Assembly: GCA_026014665.1 (NCBI GenBank)
Contig: JAOZHX010000008.1
Span: 124,001 to 188,000 of the forward strand
From: Candidatus Bathyarchaeota archaeon
GTDB lineage: Archaea > Thermoproteota > Bathyarchaeia > Bathyarchaeales > Bathycorpusculaceae
Direction of reading: 5' to 3'
Length of the DNA: 64,000 nt
Below are positions 53,242 to 60,219 of this stretch, in pieces. Under the pieces are notes generated by a model. It made no database searches and had not been told where the DNA came from. It saw only the letters and a list, made by a program, of their open reading frames with translations. Position numbers and translations under genes: made by a program. The first letter of the stretch is position 1, and the number at the start of each line of letters is the position of its first letter.

Positions 53242-53598
53242 TTAGGGTTTGGTCTCTTTTTGCCAAGCTTCCTTAGCTAGTTTCATGATGTTTTCTAAGT
53301 TTGGTTGTGCTGTAAGGTCGGCGATTGCGTTGTTAAGTTCATTTCTCACCAGCATGGCGACTTCGTTGGGTCGTAGTGGTTCGGGTCGTGTAGATTGGTA
53401 TACGCGGAGCGCCCGAAGGCAGAATTGAACCATCAACTCATTGAGTGCATTCTGTAATTCTGTAAGTTCATTCTTGCTATCTTTCATCTTTTGGCTAAAA
53501 CTTGTTGAATCCCATTTACCTTCAGCCATTTTTAATCGGTCCTTTAAGGTTTCATGTAAACGATGTGTTATAGCCTTTTCGATAATGATAATGCCCAT
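53242..53598 (-). CDS. Small helical protein coupled to pyrG
   Basis: The 118-residue soluble helical protein (IEKAITHRLHETLKDRL, SKNELTELQNALNELMVQF, NEVAMLVRNELNNAIADL) starts 2 bases after the pyrG stop codon, so its translation is coupled to that of CTP synthase. The amphipathic helices suggest a coiled-coil or helical bundle. I do not recognise a family. A role with CTP synthase is inferred from the coupling alone. Confidence 0.6.
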   Translation of the reverse strand: MGIIIIEKAITHRLHETLKDRLKMAEGKWDSTSFSQKMKDSKNELTELQNALNELMVQFCLRALRVYQSTRPEPLRPNEVAMLVRNELNNAIADLTAQPNLENIMKLAKEAWQKETKP

Positions 53599-53600
53599 CT

Positions 53601-55232
53601 CTAACAGGAAATGGGGATTTTTGGTTTTCCCAGTTTCTTGTTAATGCAGGCTTGGATGAAGCCGAAGTATTCGGGTGATGGTCTGCCTGGGCGGCTCTTG
53701 AATTCTCCGTGAAATTGAGAGGCGAAATAGAAGTATTTTGTGGGTAACTCGAGGGTTTCCATGCGTCTACCGTCGCTGCTTTTGCCAGTGAAACGCAAAC
53801 CATTATTCTTGAGTGTATCTATGTAGTCAAGGTTGACCTCGAAGCGGTGGCGGTGGCGCTCGTAGATTTCATCCTGCCCAAAGAGGGTGTGCGCTAATGT
53901 GCCTTTTTGCAGAACTACTTTGTGGGCGCCCAGCCGCATAGTGGCACCTTTAATCTCAATAGTGCGTTGTTCAGGCATCAAATCAATAACAGGGTGTGGT
54001 GTATCAGGATTAATTTCTGTGCTGTTGGCATCCTTCAAGCCGCAGACGTTGCGTGCAAACTCTATGACGGCTAATTGGAAGCCATAGCAAATTCCTAAAA
54101 ATGGAATGTCATTTTCTCGTGCAAACTGAGCGGCGGCTATTTTGCCTTCGGTGCCCCTTGGACCAAAACCGTAAGGAACAAAGACTCCGTCAAAGTTCGC
54201 TAAATCCTTAATGCATTGGGGTTCTCGCTCAAATTTTTCAGCTTCAAGATAACTGATGCAGACTTTGGTTTTGCAGGCAGCGCCTCCATGCCGAAGGGCT
54301 TCTGTCATGCTTACGTAGCTGTCTGATAAGCCAGCATATTTGCCGACTAATGCAATTTTCACTTCATGTTCGGGGTGAATCAGGCCATCAACAAATACTT
54401 GCCAGCTGCTGAAGTCCTTGTTATCACATTTTAGTGCTAAGCGCTGGCAGATAAAGTCGCCCATGCCTTGCTTGTCGAGTATAAGCGGAACTTGATACAC
54501 GGTTTCGGCGTTGTATGAACAGAAAACTGCGCTCTCAGGAATGGTGCCGAATAACGCAATTTTCCTCAACGCTTCAGCATCAATCATCTGAGGGCTTCGC
54601 GCTACTATGGTGTCTGGTTGAATTCCAATTCGGCGCAGTTCATTCACGCTATGCTGTAAAGGTTTGGTCTTGAATTCGCCAGTAACGTCCAAGATTGGTA
54701 CTAGCGCAACATGAACATAGAATGTGTTTTCGAAGCCTTCCTCAACACGCATCTGTCGGATGGCTTCCAAGAAGGGTAACCCTTCAATGTCACCTACAGT
54801 ACCACCGACCTCAGTGAGTACAATATCGGCGCTGACAGCTTTGCCGGCGTTTCTAATGCGGTTTTTGATTTCATTAGTCACATGGGGCACTATCTGAACG
54901 CAACGTCCCAAAAAGTCGCCATGACGTTCTTTTTCGATAACTGACTTGTAAATGGTACCCGTGGTCAGGTTGTTTTCTTGTTTTAAACTTAGGTCTAAGA
55001 AGCGTTCGTACCATCCTAAGTCAAGGTCAGTTTCGCCGCCGTCGTCTGTGACGAAGACTTCCCCATGCATATAAGGGTTCATGGTTCCAGCGTCGATGTT
55101 TACATAGGGGTCAATCTTAACGACGGTGGGCCTTAATCCTCTGGCTTGGAGCATTTTGCCGATGGAAGAGGTTAAGATGCCTTTCCCTACCGAACTCAGC
55201 ACTCCGCCGGTTACGAAAATGTATTTAACCAT
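53601..55232 (-). CDS. pyrG: CTP synthase
   Basis: The 543-residue protein has the N-terminal synthase domain ([16 protein letters not shown], the P-loop-like motif) and the C-terminal class I glutaminase domain with the nucleophile in [15 protein letters not shown] and His/Glu in FHGEFKSRP. It converts UTP to CTP with ATP and glutamine. [15 protein letters not shown] and [15 protein letters not shown] are family signatures. It is full length. The downstream small gene is coupled. Confidence 0.96.
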   Translation of the reverse strand: MVKYIFVTGGVLSSVGKGILTSSIGKMLQARGLRPTVVKIDPYVNIDAGTMNPYMHGEVFVTDDGGETDLDLGWYERFLDLSLKQENNLTTGTIYKSVIEKERHGDFLGRCVQIVPHVTNEIKNRIRNAGKAVSADIVLTEVGGTVGDIEGLPFLEAIRQMRVEEGFENTFYVHVALVPILDVTGEFKTKPLQHSVNELRRIGIQPDTIVARSPQMIDAEALRKIALFGTIPESAVFCSYNAETVYQVPLILDKQGMGDFICQRLALKCDNKDFSSWQVFVDGLIHPEHEVKIALVGKYAGLSDSYVSMTEALRHGGAACKTKVCISYLEAEKFEREPQCIKDLANFDGVFVPYGFGPRGTEGKIAAAQFARENDIPFLGICYGFQLAVIEFARNVCGLKDANSTEINPDTPHPVIDLMPEQRTIEIKGATMRLGAHKVVLQKGTLAHTLFGQDEIYERHRHRFEVNLDYIDTLKNNGLRFTGKSSDGRRMETLELPTKYFYFASQFHGEFKSRPGRPSPEYFGFIQACINKKLGKPKIPISC

Positions 55233-55344
55233 TCATTTCCCCGCAAATTAACCTACAAATTTCAAGTACAGTTAATATAACTCTTTTGTGTGCCAAGCTG
55301 TAAAAACGTGCAATCATGCAGGGTATTTGTGGTTAAATGAGCAG

Positions 55345-55680
55345 CTATGAAGGGGGCGGTTGCCGATATCTGCGGTTGTGGCGTAAGCCGATGCTGATGA
55401 CCCAAACGCCAATCAGAATAATTAAGCCTGCCCAGAATAGCCTCCAGAAATTTGCGAATCCGAAAAATGCCGCCAGCCCAAAAAGTACTATAAATAAGCC
55501 TACAATGAGAAGCCCTATGCCGCTGCCTTCCCGCCTATAGCGATAACCTTCTCCATAGTATCTACGGTGTTCATACCGCCCGTATGGCCTGCCTTCAGGG
55601 GGTGGCAATGGAGCGCCACAGTTTGAGCAGTTAATGGCTGTGTCAGGGTTGAATGTTCCGCATCTTGTGCAGTAAACCAT
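55345..55680 (-). CDS. Small zinc-ribbon membrane protein
   Basis: The 111-residue protein begins with a zinc ribbon (MVYCTRCGTFNPDTAINCSNCG), then a Tyr/Arg-rich linker (GRYEHRRYYGEGYRYRR) and two membrane helices (about 54-76 and 79-98). Zinc-ribbon plus short membrane tails are common in archaeal genomes, with unknown role. It is 110 bases downstream of pyrG's start on the same strand but probably a separate unit. Confidence 0.62.
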   Translation of the reverse strand: MVYCTRCGTFNPDTAINCSNCGAPLPPPEGRPYGRYEHRRYYGEGYRYRREGSGIGLLIVGLFIVLFGLAAFFGFANFWRLFWAGLIILIGVWVISIGLRHNRRYRQPPPS

Positions 55681-55807
55681 TTTTTTTCCTCATCATTTGT
55701 TAGATTGCGTCTGCTCATAAGACTTGTGGTTAGAAAGCATACCAGCAATAGCTCCTACATAAAAATTAATAAAGTTAAGGTGCGAATACTATCTTTGGAG
55801 ATTCTCA

Positions 55808-56041
55808 ATGCCGCAAGCCTTTGTACTTATAAACGTTGAATCAGGTGCCGAAGAGGAAGTTGTGAGCCAACTAAAAAAAATTGAAGGCGTAGAAGAAGCC
55901 TATTACTCCTATGGAGTATACGACATCATAACTAAAATCAACGCTGCCTCAATGGAAAAACTCAAAGAAATGGTCACTCGCAAAATCCGCGCAATCGCCA
56001 AAGTCCGTTCAACACTAACTTTGATAATGATGGAAGATTAA
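55808..56041 (+). CDS. Free-standing Lrp/AsnC ligand-binding (RAM) domain, copy 1
   Basis: The 77-residue protein is only the ferredoxin-like RAM domain: PQAFVLINVESGAEEEVVSQL, then EGVEEAYYSYGVYDIITKI, then STLTLIMMED. The DNA-binding HTH of Lrp/AsnC regulators is absent. Such single domains bind amino acids and can join Lrp oligomers. Copies 2 and 3 follow at 57348 and 58153. The first ATG is right at the domain start. Confidence 0.87.
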   Translation: MPQAFVLINVESGAEEEVVSQLKKIEGVEEAYYSYGVYDIITKINAASMEKLKEMVTRKIRAIAKVRSTLTLIMMED

Positions 56042-56175
56042 TCACCCATTATTTTTTAATTTTTAGCAAGGGCTGCTCATAGGCTCAGGCAATGTTCCTG
56101 ACAGAGAAAGCATTGTTTTTCCGTTTGGTATAACGCTTAATAGGTTAGCCATCATGAGTTTATCAAGGCTCTCTG

Positions 56176-57228
56176 ATGACTAAAGCTAAAACCTCCTCAC
56201 GCACCAAGCTGATTGTGGCTCTTCTAGTTTTTGGATTTGTAGCTTTCCTTGCTTACTTTTTTTTCTACATTAATCCTGCGCAAGTCATTGCGATTCTTTG
56301 GCGAACAAACCCTATTTTCTATGCAGGGGCGTTCATTGCTTACACCTTGTTTGTTTTTTTCTCTGCACTTACTTGGCAACGACTCTTAAACAATGTATCA
56401 GTGAAAATCACTACACGTAAAGCATTCCTCTATACTTGGGTTGGCCTCTTTTTTGATGCAACTTTGCCTCAGCTGGGTTGGTCTGGAGAAGTATCAAAAA
56501 CATACTTGCTCTCTAAAGACTCAAACATCGATGCTGGCAAAATCGGAGCAACAGTCGTCGGCCAAAAAATTATGGTTATGACAATGACTATTGTTGCGTT
56601 GGCTGTGGGATTGGCAGCTGTGCTTATGGGCGGGTATCCGCTTCCGCCAATCGTTATCTTCCTGTTTGTGCTGGTGCTTGCTCTTTCCATCTTAGCTTTA
56701 GGTGTGATTTACTACGTGATAATTCGGCCCACTGCCACTAAGACCTTGCTTGGTTGGGGGCTACGTATAGCGCATGCCGTACGTAAGAGTTGGAACTCAG
56801 ACGAGTTCAGTATCAAAGCAGAAGGATTATTGGTGAGGTTTCATGGGAACGTGGCACGGTTGAGAGCCAACCCAAAAGGACTCGTTCAACCTATTATTTT
56901 TTCGGTCGTAAGTTTTGTGTTTGAGGTTTCGGTAATTTTTTTAACTTTTATTGCGTTGGGTCAAGCTGTACCCGTGGATAAAGTGCTTATTGTTTTTACG
57001 CTCACAGGCACCCTCCAGACGGTCGGCATCACATTCTTTGGTTTTCCAGAACTTATAATGAGTTTGTCTTTTAGTGCGCTTCTTATCCCCCCAGACCTAA
57101 GTGTTTCCGTTACCCTGTTAGCCAGAGTCGTTAATCTCTGGTTCAGACTCATCGTTTCTTACGTATCAGTGCATTTAGCCAGCATCGGTATCCTTAGAAA
57201 AAACGGTGTGCAAAAGTATCCTGTATGA
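56176..57228 (+). CDS. UPF0104/AglD-like flippase-fold membrane protein, copy 2
   Basis: The 350-residue protein has about eight membrane helices. Segment DATLPQLGWSGEVSKTYLLSKD in the second loop matches the family signature seen in the other copy (20516-21628), and GITFFGFPELIMSLSFSALL replaces its FVPITPAGAGV region. Family members flip or transfer lipids and lipid-linked sugars. TTG or ATG starts are both possible; the ATG is used here. It lies between RAM-domain copies 1 and 2, with no other surface-glycan gene near. Confidence 0.78.
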   Translation: MTKAKTSSRTKLIVALLVFGFVAFLAYFFFYINPAQVIAILWRTNPIFYAGAFIAYTLFVFFSALTWQRLLNNVSVKITTRKAFLYTWVGLFFDATLPQLGWSGEVSKTYLLSKDSNIDAGKIGATVVGQKIMVMTMTIVALAVGLAAVLMGGYPLPPIVIFLFVLVLALSILALGVIYYVIIRPTATKTLLGWGLRIAHAVRKSWNSDEFSIKAEGLLVRFHGNVARLRANPKGLVQPIIFSVVSFVFEVSVIFLTFIALGQAVPVDKVLIVFTLTGTLQTVGITFFGFPELIMSLSFSALLIPPDLSVSVTLLARVVNLWFRLIVSYVSVHLASIGILRKNGVQKYPV

Positions 57229-57347
57229 CTTATCCTTGGGATGGCTAACTTGGGTAGAGCCTAAAATCCATGATTATAGGCGACCAGTTTCTAGTTTATA
57301 GGAAAGATTTTAATGCAGACCTAACTAATCAATTAATGAGGATTGTT

Positions 57348-57584
57348 ATGCCCACAGCGTTTGTACTCATAAACACTGAAATTGGCTCAGAATCTGATGT
57401 TTTAAAAGAGTTAAAAAAAGTTGAAGGCGTGGAGGAAGCATCAGCTGTTTACGGCGTCTATGATATTGTTGCAAGGGTCAAAGCAGAGACCATGGACAAA
57501 CTCAAAGAAATCGTGACTTGGCGCATCCGACGCCTCGATAAAGTGCGGTCAACGCTCACGATGATAGTTGTGGAAGAACGTTAA
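57348..57584 (+). CDS. Free-standing Lrp/AsnC ligand-binding (RAM) domain, copy 2
   Basis: The 78-residue protein (ATG at 57348, matched to the other copies; an upstream in-frame ATG adds 26 unlike residues) reads PTAFVLINTEIGSESDVLKEL, EGVEEASAVYGVYDIVARVKAE and STLTMIVVEE. It is closer to copy 3 than to copy 1 over the first 25 residues. It has no HTH. It may form heterodimers with the other copies. Between it and copy 3 lie a zinc-finger microprotein and a 57-residue frame. Confidence 0.85.
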   Translation: MPTAFVLINTEIGSESDVLKELKKVEGVEEASAVYGVYDIVARVKAETMDKLKEIVTWRIRRLDKVRSTLTMIVVEER

Positions 57585-57692
57585 GAAAACCCGCTAATTT
57601 CCTTTCTTTTACCAAATTTTTAAATGTAATTATTTTTTGAGACATACAAATACTCAACTGCCCAAATAATCATATCCTTCTTTTTGATAGAA

Positions 57693-57797
57693 ATGAAAGT
57701 AAAGTTCGCTTGCCCTTGGTGTGGAAACAGCTTCAAGAACGGAAAAGACCTCGACCAACACGCCAGAGCCCACTACTCTAAGTGCAATGCAGCCTAA
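57693..57797 (+). CDS. C2H2 zinc-finger microprotein (34 residues)
   Basis: The peptide MKVKFACPWCGNSFKNGKDL (first 20 residues) goes on with DQHARAHYSKC. It holds a canonical C-x2-C-x12-H-x3-H finger, with Phe and Leu at the usual hydrophobic core positions, plus an extra C-terminal Cys. One finger can bind DNA, RNA or protein weakly, so it may work as a partner. A clear ribosome-binding site is lacking (GATAG lies 7 bases upstream). The TAA closes the frame. Small single-finger proteins are known in archaea. Confidence 0.62.
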   Translation: MKVKFACPWCGNSFKNGKDLDQHARAHYSKCNAA

Positions 57798-57855
57798 CCT
57801 GATCTGTTTCAGGGCTCAGACTGCGCTCTTTCTCTACTGAAAGCTTACCAAAGAT

Positions 57856-57879
57856 TGTGACTGGCTCTACACAGTCACA
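57856..57879 (+). terminator. 8-bp hairpin followed by a T-rich run
   Basis: TGTGACTG (57856-57863) and CAGTCACA (57872-57879) pair perfectly around an 8-base loop. TAATTTTAAATTTTTTCC follows at once. It resembles a rho-independent-like terminator for the zinc-finger transcript. Archaeal terminators often need only the T run, so the hairpin may have another role. Confidence 0.5.
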
Positions 57880-57938
57880 TAATTTTAAATTTTTTCCAAT
57901 TGATTTAACAAACCAGTGCGTCTGGAAGGCAGTATGAA

Positions 57939-58112
57939 ATGAAAACATTTAAAACTAAAGAGAAAGCCCCATTCAAGATTCAAATGATGCTGTCAAGCAC
58001 TGCAAACAGAGGCACTATCGCCGAATTTTTCGTTGGTTGGATAAAGAGGTTCGGCACCACAATGAAGCTTTTTGCGTTCCCCTTAAACAAAAAAGAGCAC
58101 CCGAACCTCTAA
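57939..58112 (+). CDS. Possible small basic protein (57 residues)
   Basis: An open frame starts MKTFKTKEKAPFKIQMML and ends NKKEHPNL with TAA. It is basic (many Lys) with a short hydrophobic region around AEFFVGWIK. The ATG is preceded by GGAAGG about 9 bases upstream. No homology is recognised and the length is short, so it could be chance. It is placed between the hairpin and RAM copy 3. Confidence 0.35.
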   Translation: MKTFKTKEKAPFKIQMMLSSTANRGTIAEFFVGWIKRFGTTMKLFAFPLNKKEHPNL

Positions 58113-58152
58113 AACCAACCATAAGCCACCAAAAAAGGAAGTTTGATAAATT

Positions 58153-58443
58153 ATGCCAACTGCTTATGTCCTACTCAACACGGAAATCGGAGCTGAAAAC
58201 CAAGTGCTCAAAGCGCTCAAGAAAATCGAAGGCGTTGCAGAAGCACATAGCCTCTGGGGCGTCTACGACATCATCGCAAACGTGGAAGCTGAAAGTATGG
58301 ATAAACTAAAATCCATCATAACCAAGCGCATAGCAAAAATCAGCCAAATCAATTCCAAGCTAACCATGATAATCAGCGAAGAACCAAAAACTCTATTCCA
58401 TGAGCACATGGTTTTTGAGCCCACAGCAATAATCCAAAGATAA
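58153..58443 (+). CDS. Free-standing Lrp/AsnC ligand-binding (RAM) domain, copy 3
   Basis: The 96-residue protein starts PTAYVLLNTEIGAENQVLKAL, then EGVAEAHSLWGVYDIIANVEAE and SKLTMIISEE. Fifteen or so residues beyond the normal end (LFHEHMVFEPTAIIQR) are extra. Like the other two copies it has no DNA-binding domain. It may bind an amino acid and modulate a full-length Lrp protein, not encoded here. Clusters of these free domains are found in archaea. Confidence 0.85.
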   Translation: MPTAYVLLNTEIGAENQVLKALKKIEGVAEAHSLWGVYDIIANVEAESMDKLKSIITKRIAKISQINSKLTMIISEEPKTLFHEHMVFEPTAIIQR

Positions 58444-58524
58444 GCCTAAACTCCCTGTTAGGCTAAAACAATATTTTTTTATCCCATACTCTTCTTTTTA
58501 ACGTAAACTAGGAAGCATTAGGCA

Positions 58525-59883
58525 TTGACCCCTCAACCCATACTGCACATAGGCTTAGACGACACAGACTCAACCAAAGGAGGCTGCACCACCTACCTCA
58601 CGGCTATCCTAGTTAAAAAACTGGAAAAATTCAACGTAAAATTTATTGATTATCCACGTTTAATTCGCCTCAACCCAAACGTTCCTTGGAAAACCAGGGG
58701 CAACGGTGCGTTAAGCTTAAGCTTCAACTACGAGGCCGAGTTTGAAGAGGAGATAAAGGATGCCGCGCTCGCCCTTTGGGAACAGTATTCTGCCTTGGAA
58801 GAAAAAGGCACGGATCCTGGCATAGTCTTCTATAAGAGCGCAGAAATCCCCACAGAATTGAAGGCTTTTGCCAAGAAAACCGAAACAGCCATCGTAACCA
58901 TCAAGGAAGCCCTAAAACTCATTAAAAGACTTGGGGCAGAAGCATCGGGCTTTAACTCATGTCGCGGCATCATCGGAGCCTTGGCAGCCATCGGTGAAAC
59001 CCTTGAAGGCGACCATACTTTTGAGTTGATTGCATATCGTATGCCTGAAAACGTGGGAACCAAACGAAAGGTGGATGAAGCATCGATTTTCCACATGGAT
59101 GAGGTAACGCAACCCTTCACCTTCAACAATGTAGATATAGAAAAGCGTAGGGTGATCATCACGCCGAGGGGGCCTGACCCCATCTTATTAGGCATTAGGG
59201 GCGAAACTCCAGATATCGTCAAGAAAGCATTTAGCTTAATTAAACCGCTGGAGCCAGTGGAGCGCTGGGTAATTTTTAGAAGCAATCAGGGAACCGACGC
59301 CCACCTCAAACGTATAGATGCTTTAAGCAAGGTAGAACCATACCGTTCAATCGTAGCCAAAGGCATAATCTCCAAGAACCCCAAGATAATACCGTTGCGC
59401 CACGTCATATTCTCAATCAAAGATGAAACCTCAGAAGTAGACTGCGCTGCATACGAACCAACTGGGGACCTGCGGAAAGTCGCAAGAGAGCTTACCATCG
59501 GTGACACCGTTGAAGTCTACGGCGCCACCCACAAAGCAGCAGCAACCAAACCGTTAACTATCAATTTAGAAAAAATAAACATCGTAAGCCTTCAATCAAA
59601 AACAATGCTGGAAAACCCCATATGCCCTAACTGCGGCAAACGCCTCAAATCCATGGGTAAACATCAAGGTTTTCGCTGCGAAAAATGCGGTAGCAAATTT
59701 TCCCATCTTGAAAAACTCGAGCGTGCAGTGCCACGGATGATTAAGGAGGGCTTGTATGTGACGTCGACGCGGTCGCAGAGGCATTTGACTAAGCCGCTAC
59801 GGCGTTATGGGCAAGAGAAAAAGGGTTCTGTTGGGCAGTCTTTGATTTCAATGTGGCATTCTCCTCTTGAATCATTGGGCTAA
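58525..59883 (+). CDS. tiaS: tRNA-Ile2 2-agmatinylcytidine synthetase TiaS
   Basis: The 452-residue protein has LHIGLDDTDSTKGGCTTYL near the start, the TiaS signature of the phosphate-binding domain. It then has a central kinase-like domain (SGFNSCRGIIGALAAIGE), an OB-fold (about 290-355, DTVEVYGA) and a C-terminal zinc ribbon (CPNCGKRLKSMG, CEKCGSKF). TiaS modifies C34 of the AUA-reading tRNA-Ile with agmatine, an archaea-only step. TTG is the start. It lies upstream of alaS with a 336-base gap. Confidence 0.94.
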   Translation: MTPQPILHIGLDDTDSTKGGCTTYLTAILVKKLEKFNVKFIDYPRLIRLNPNVPWKTRGNGALSLSFNYEAEFEEEIKDAALALWEQYSALEEKGTDPGIVFYKSAEIPTELKAFAKKTETAIVTIKEALKLIKRLGAEASGFNSCRGIIGALAAIGETLEGDHTFELIAYRMPENVGTKRKVDEASIFHMDEVTQPFTFNNVDIEKRRVIITPRGPDPILLGIRGETPDIVKKAFSLIKPLEPVERWVIFRSNQGTDAHLKRIDALSKVEPYRSIVAKGIISKNPKIIPLRHVIFSIKDETSEVDCAAYEPTGDLRKVARELTIGDTVEVYGATHKAAATKPLTINLEKINIVSLQSKTMLENPICPNCGKRLKSMGKHQGFRCEKCGSKFSHLEKLERAVPRMIKEGLYVTSTRSQRHLTKPLRRYGQEKKGSVGQSLISMWHSPLESLG

Positions 59884-60219
59884 GTTTTTTGTTTTTCTAT
59901 GTTAGAACTGTTCATGGTAAAAAAAGATACGAATAATAAAACAGCCCCAATGGCCTTGGCTTCATTGTGAAGCACCTTCGATTAAAGATTTCACTTGTTT
60001 AATCAAAAAGCAAAACTTCCCTTGGTTACATCCAGCATCTTAAGAACACCAAGACCATTCAACGTATGCTTTGGCGCTCATCTTATAGATATCAGTCTTT
60101 TTTTCTATTATGGAAATTCTATGTAGACGGTGGAAAACGTTTATTCTGCATGGTCTAATTCAAATGATTTAAATCCGTGAAACCCATAAACCCCTCCGCA
60201 ATTAATCGACAACACACAA
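59884..60219 (+). other. Intergenic region before alaS
   Basis: The 336-base stretch has a TATA-like GATTTAAAT at 60165-60173, about 50 bases before the alaS start. No gene, hairpin or T-box-like element is seen. Confidence 0.4.

Larger units (their letters stand above)
57798..58152 (+). other. Gap between the zinc-finger gene and RAM copy 3
   Basis: The 355-base stretch holds a strong hairpin (57856-57879) and a 57-residue open frame (57939-58112), both listed separately. Nothing else is seen. Confidence 0.4.

Noticed and set aside
58037..58309. A 90-residue + strand frame overlapping RAM copy 3
   Set aside because: It is a different frame from the recognisable RAM domain and very Lys/Ser-rich.
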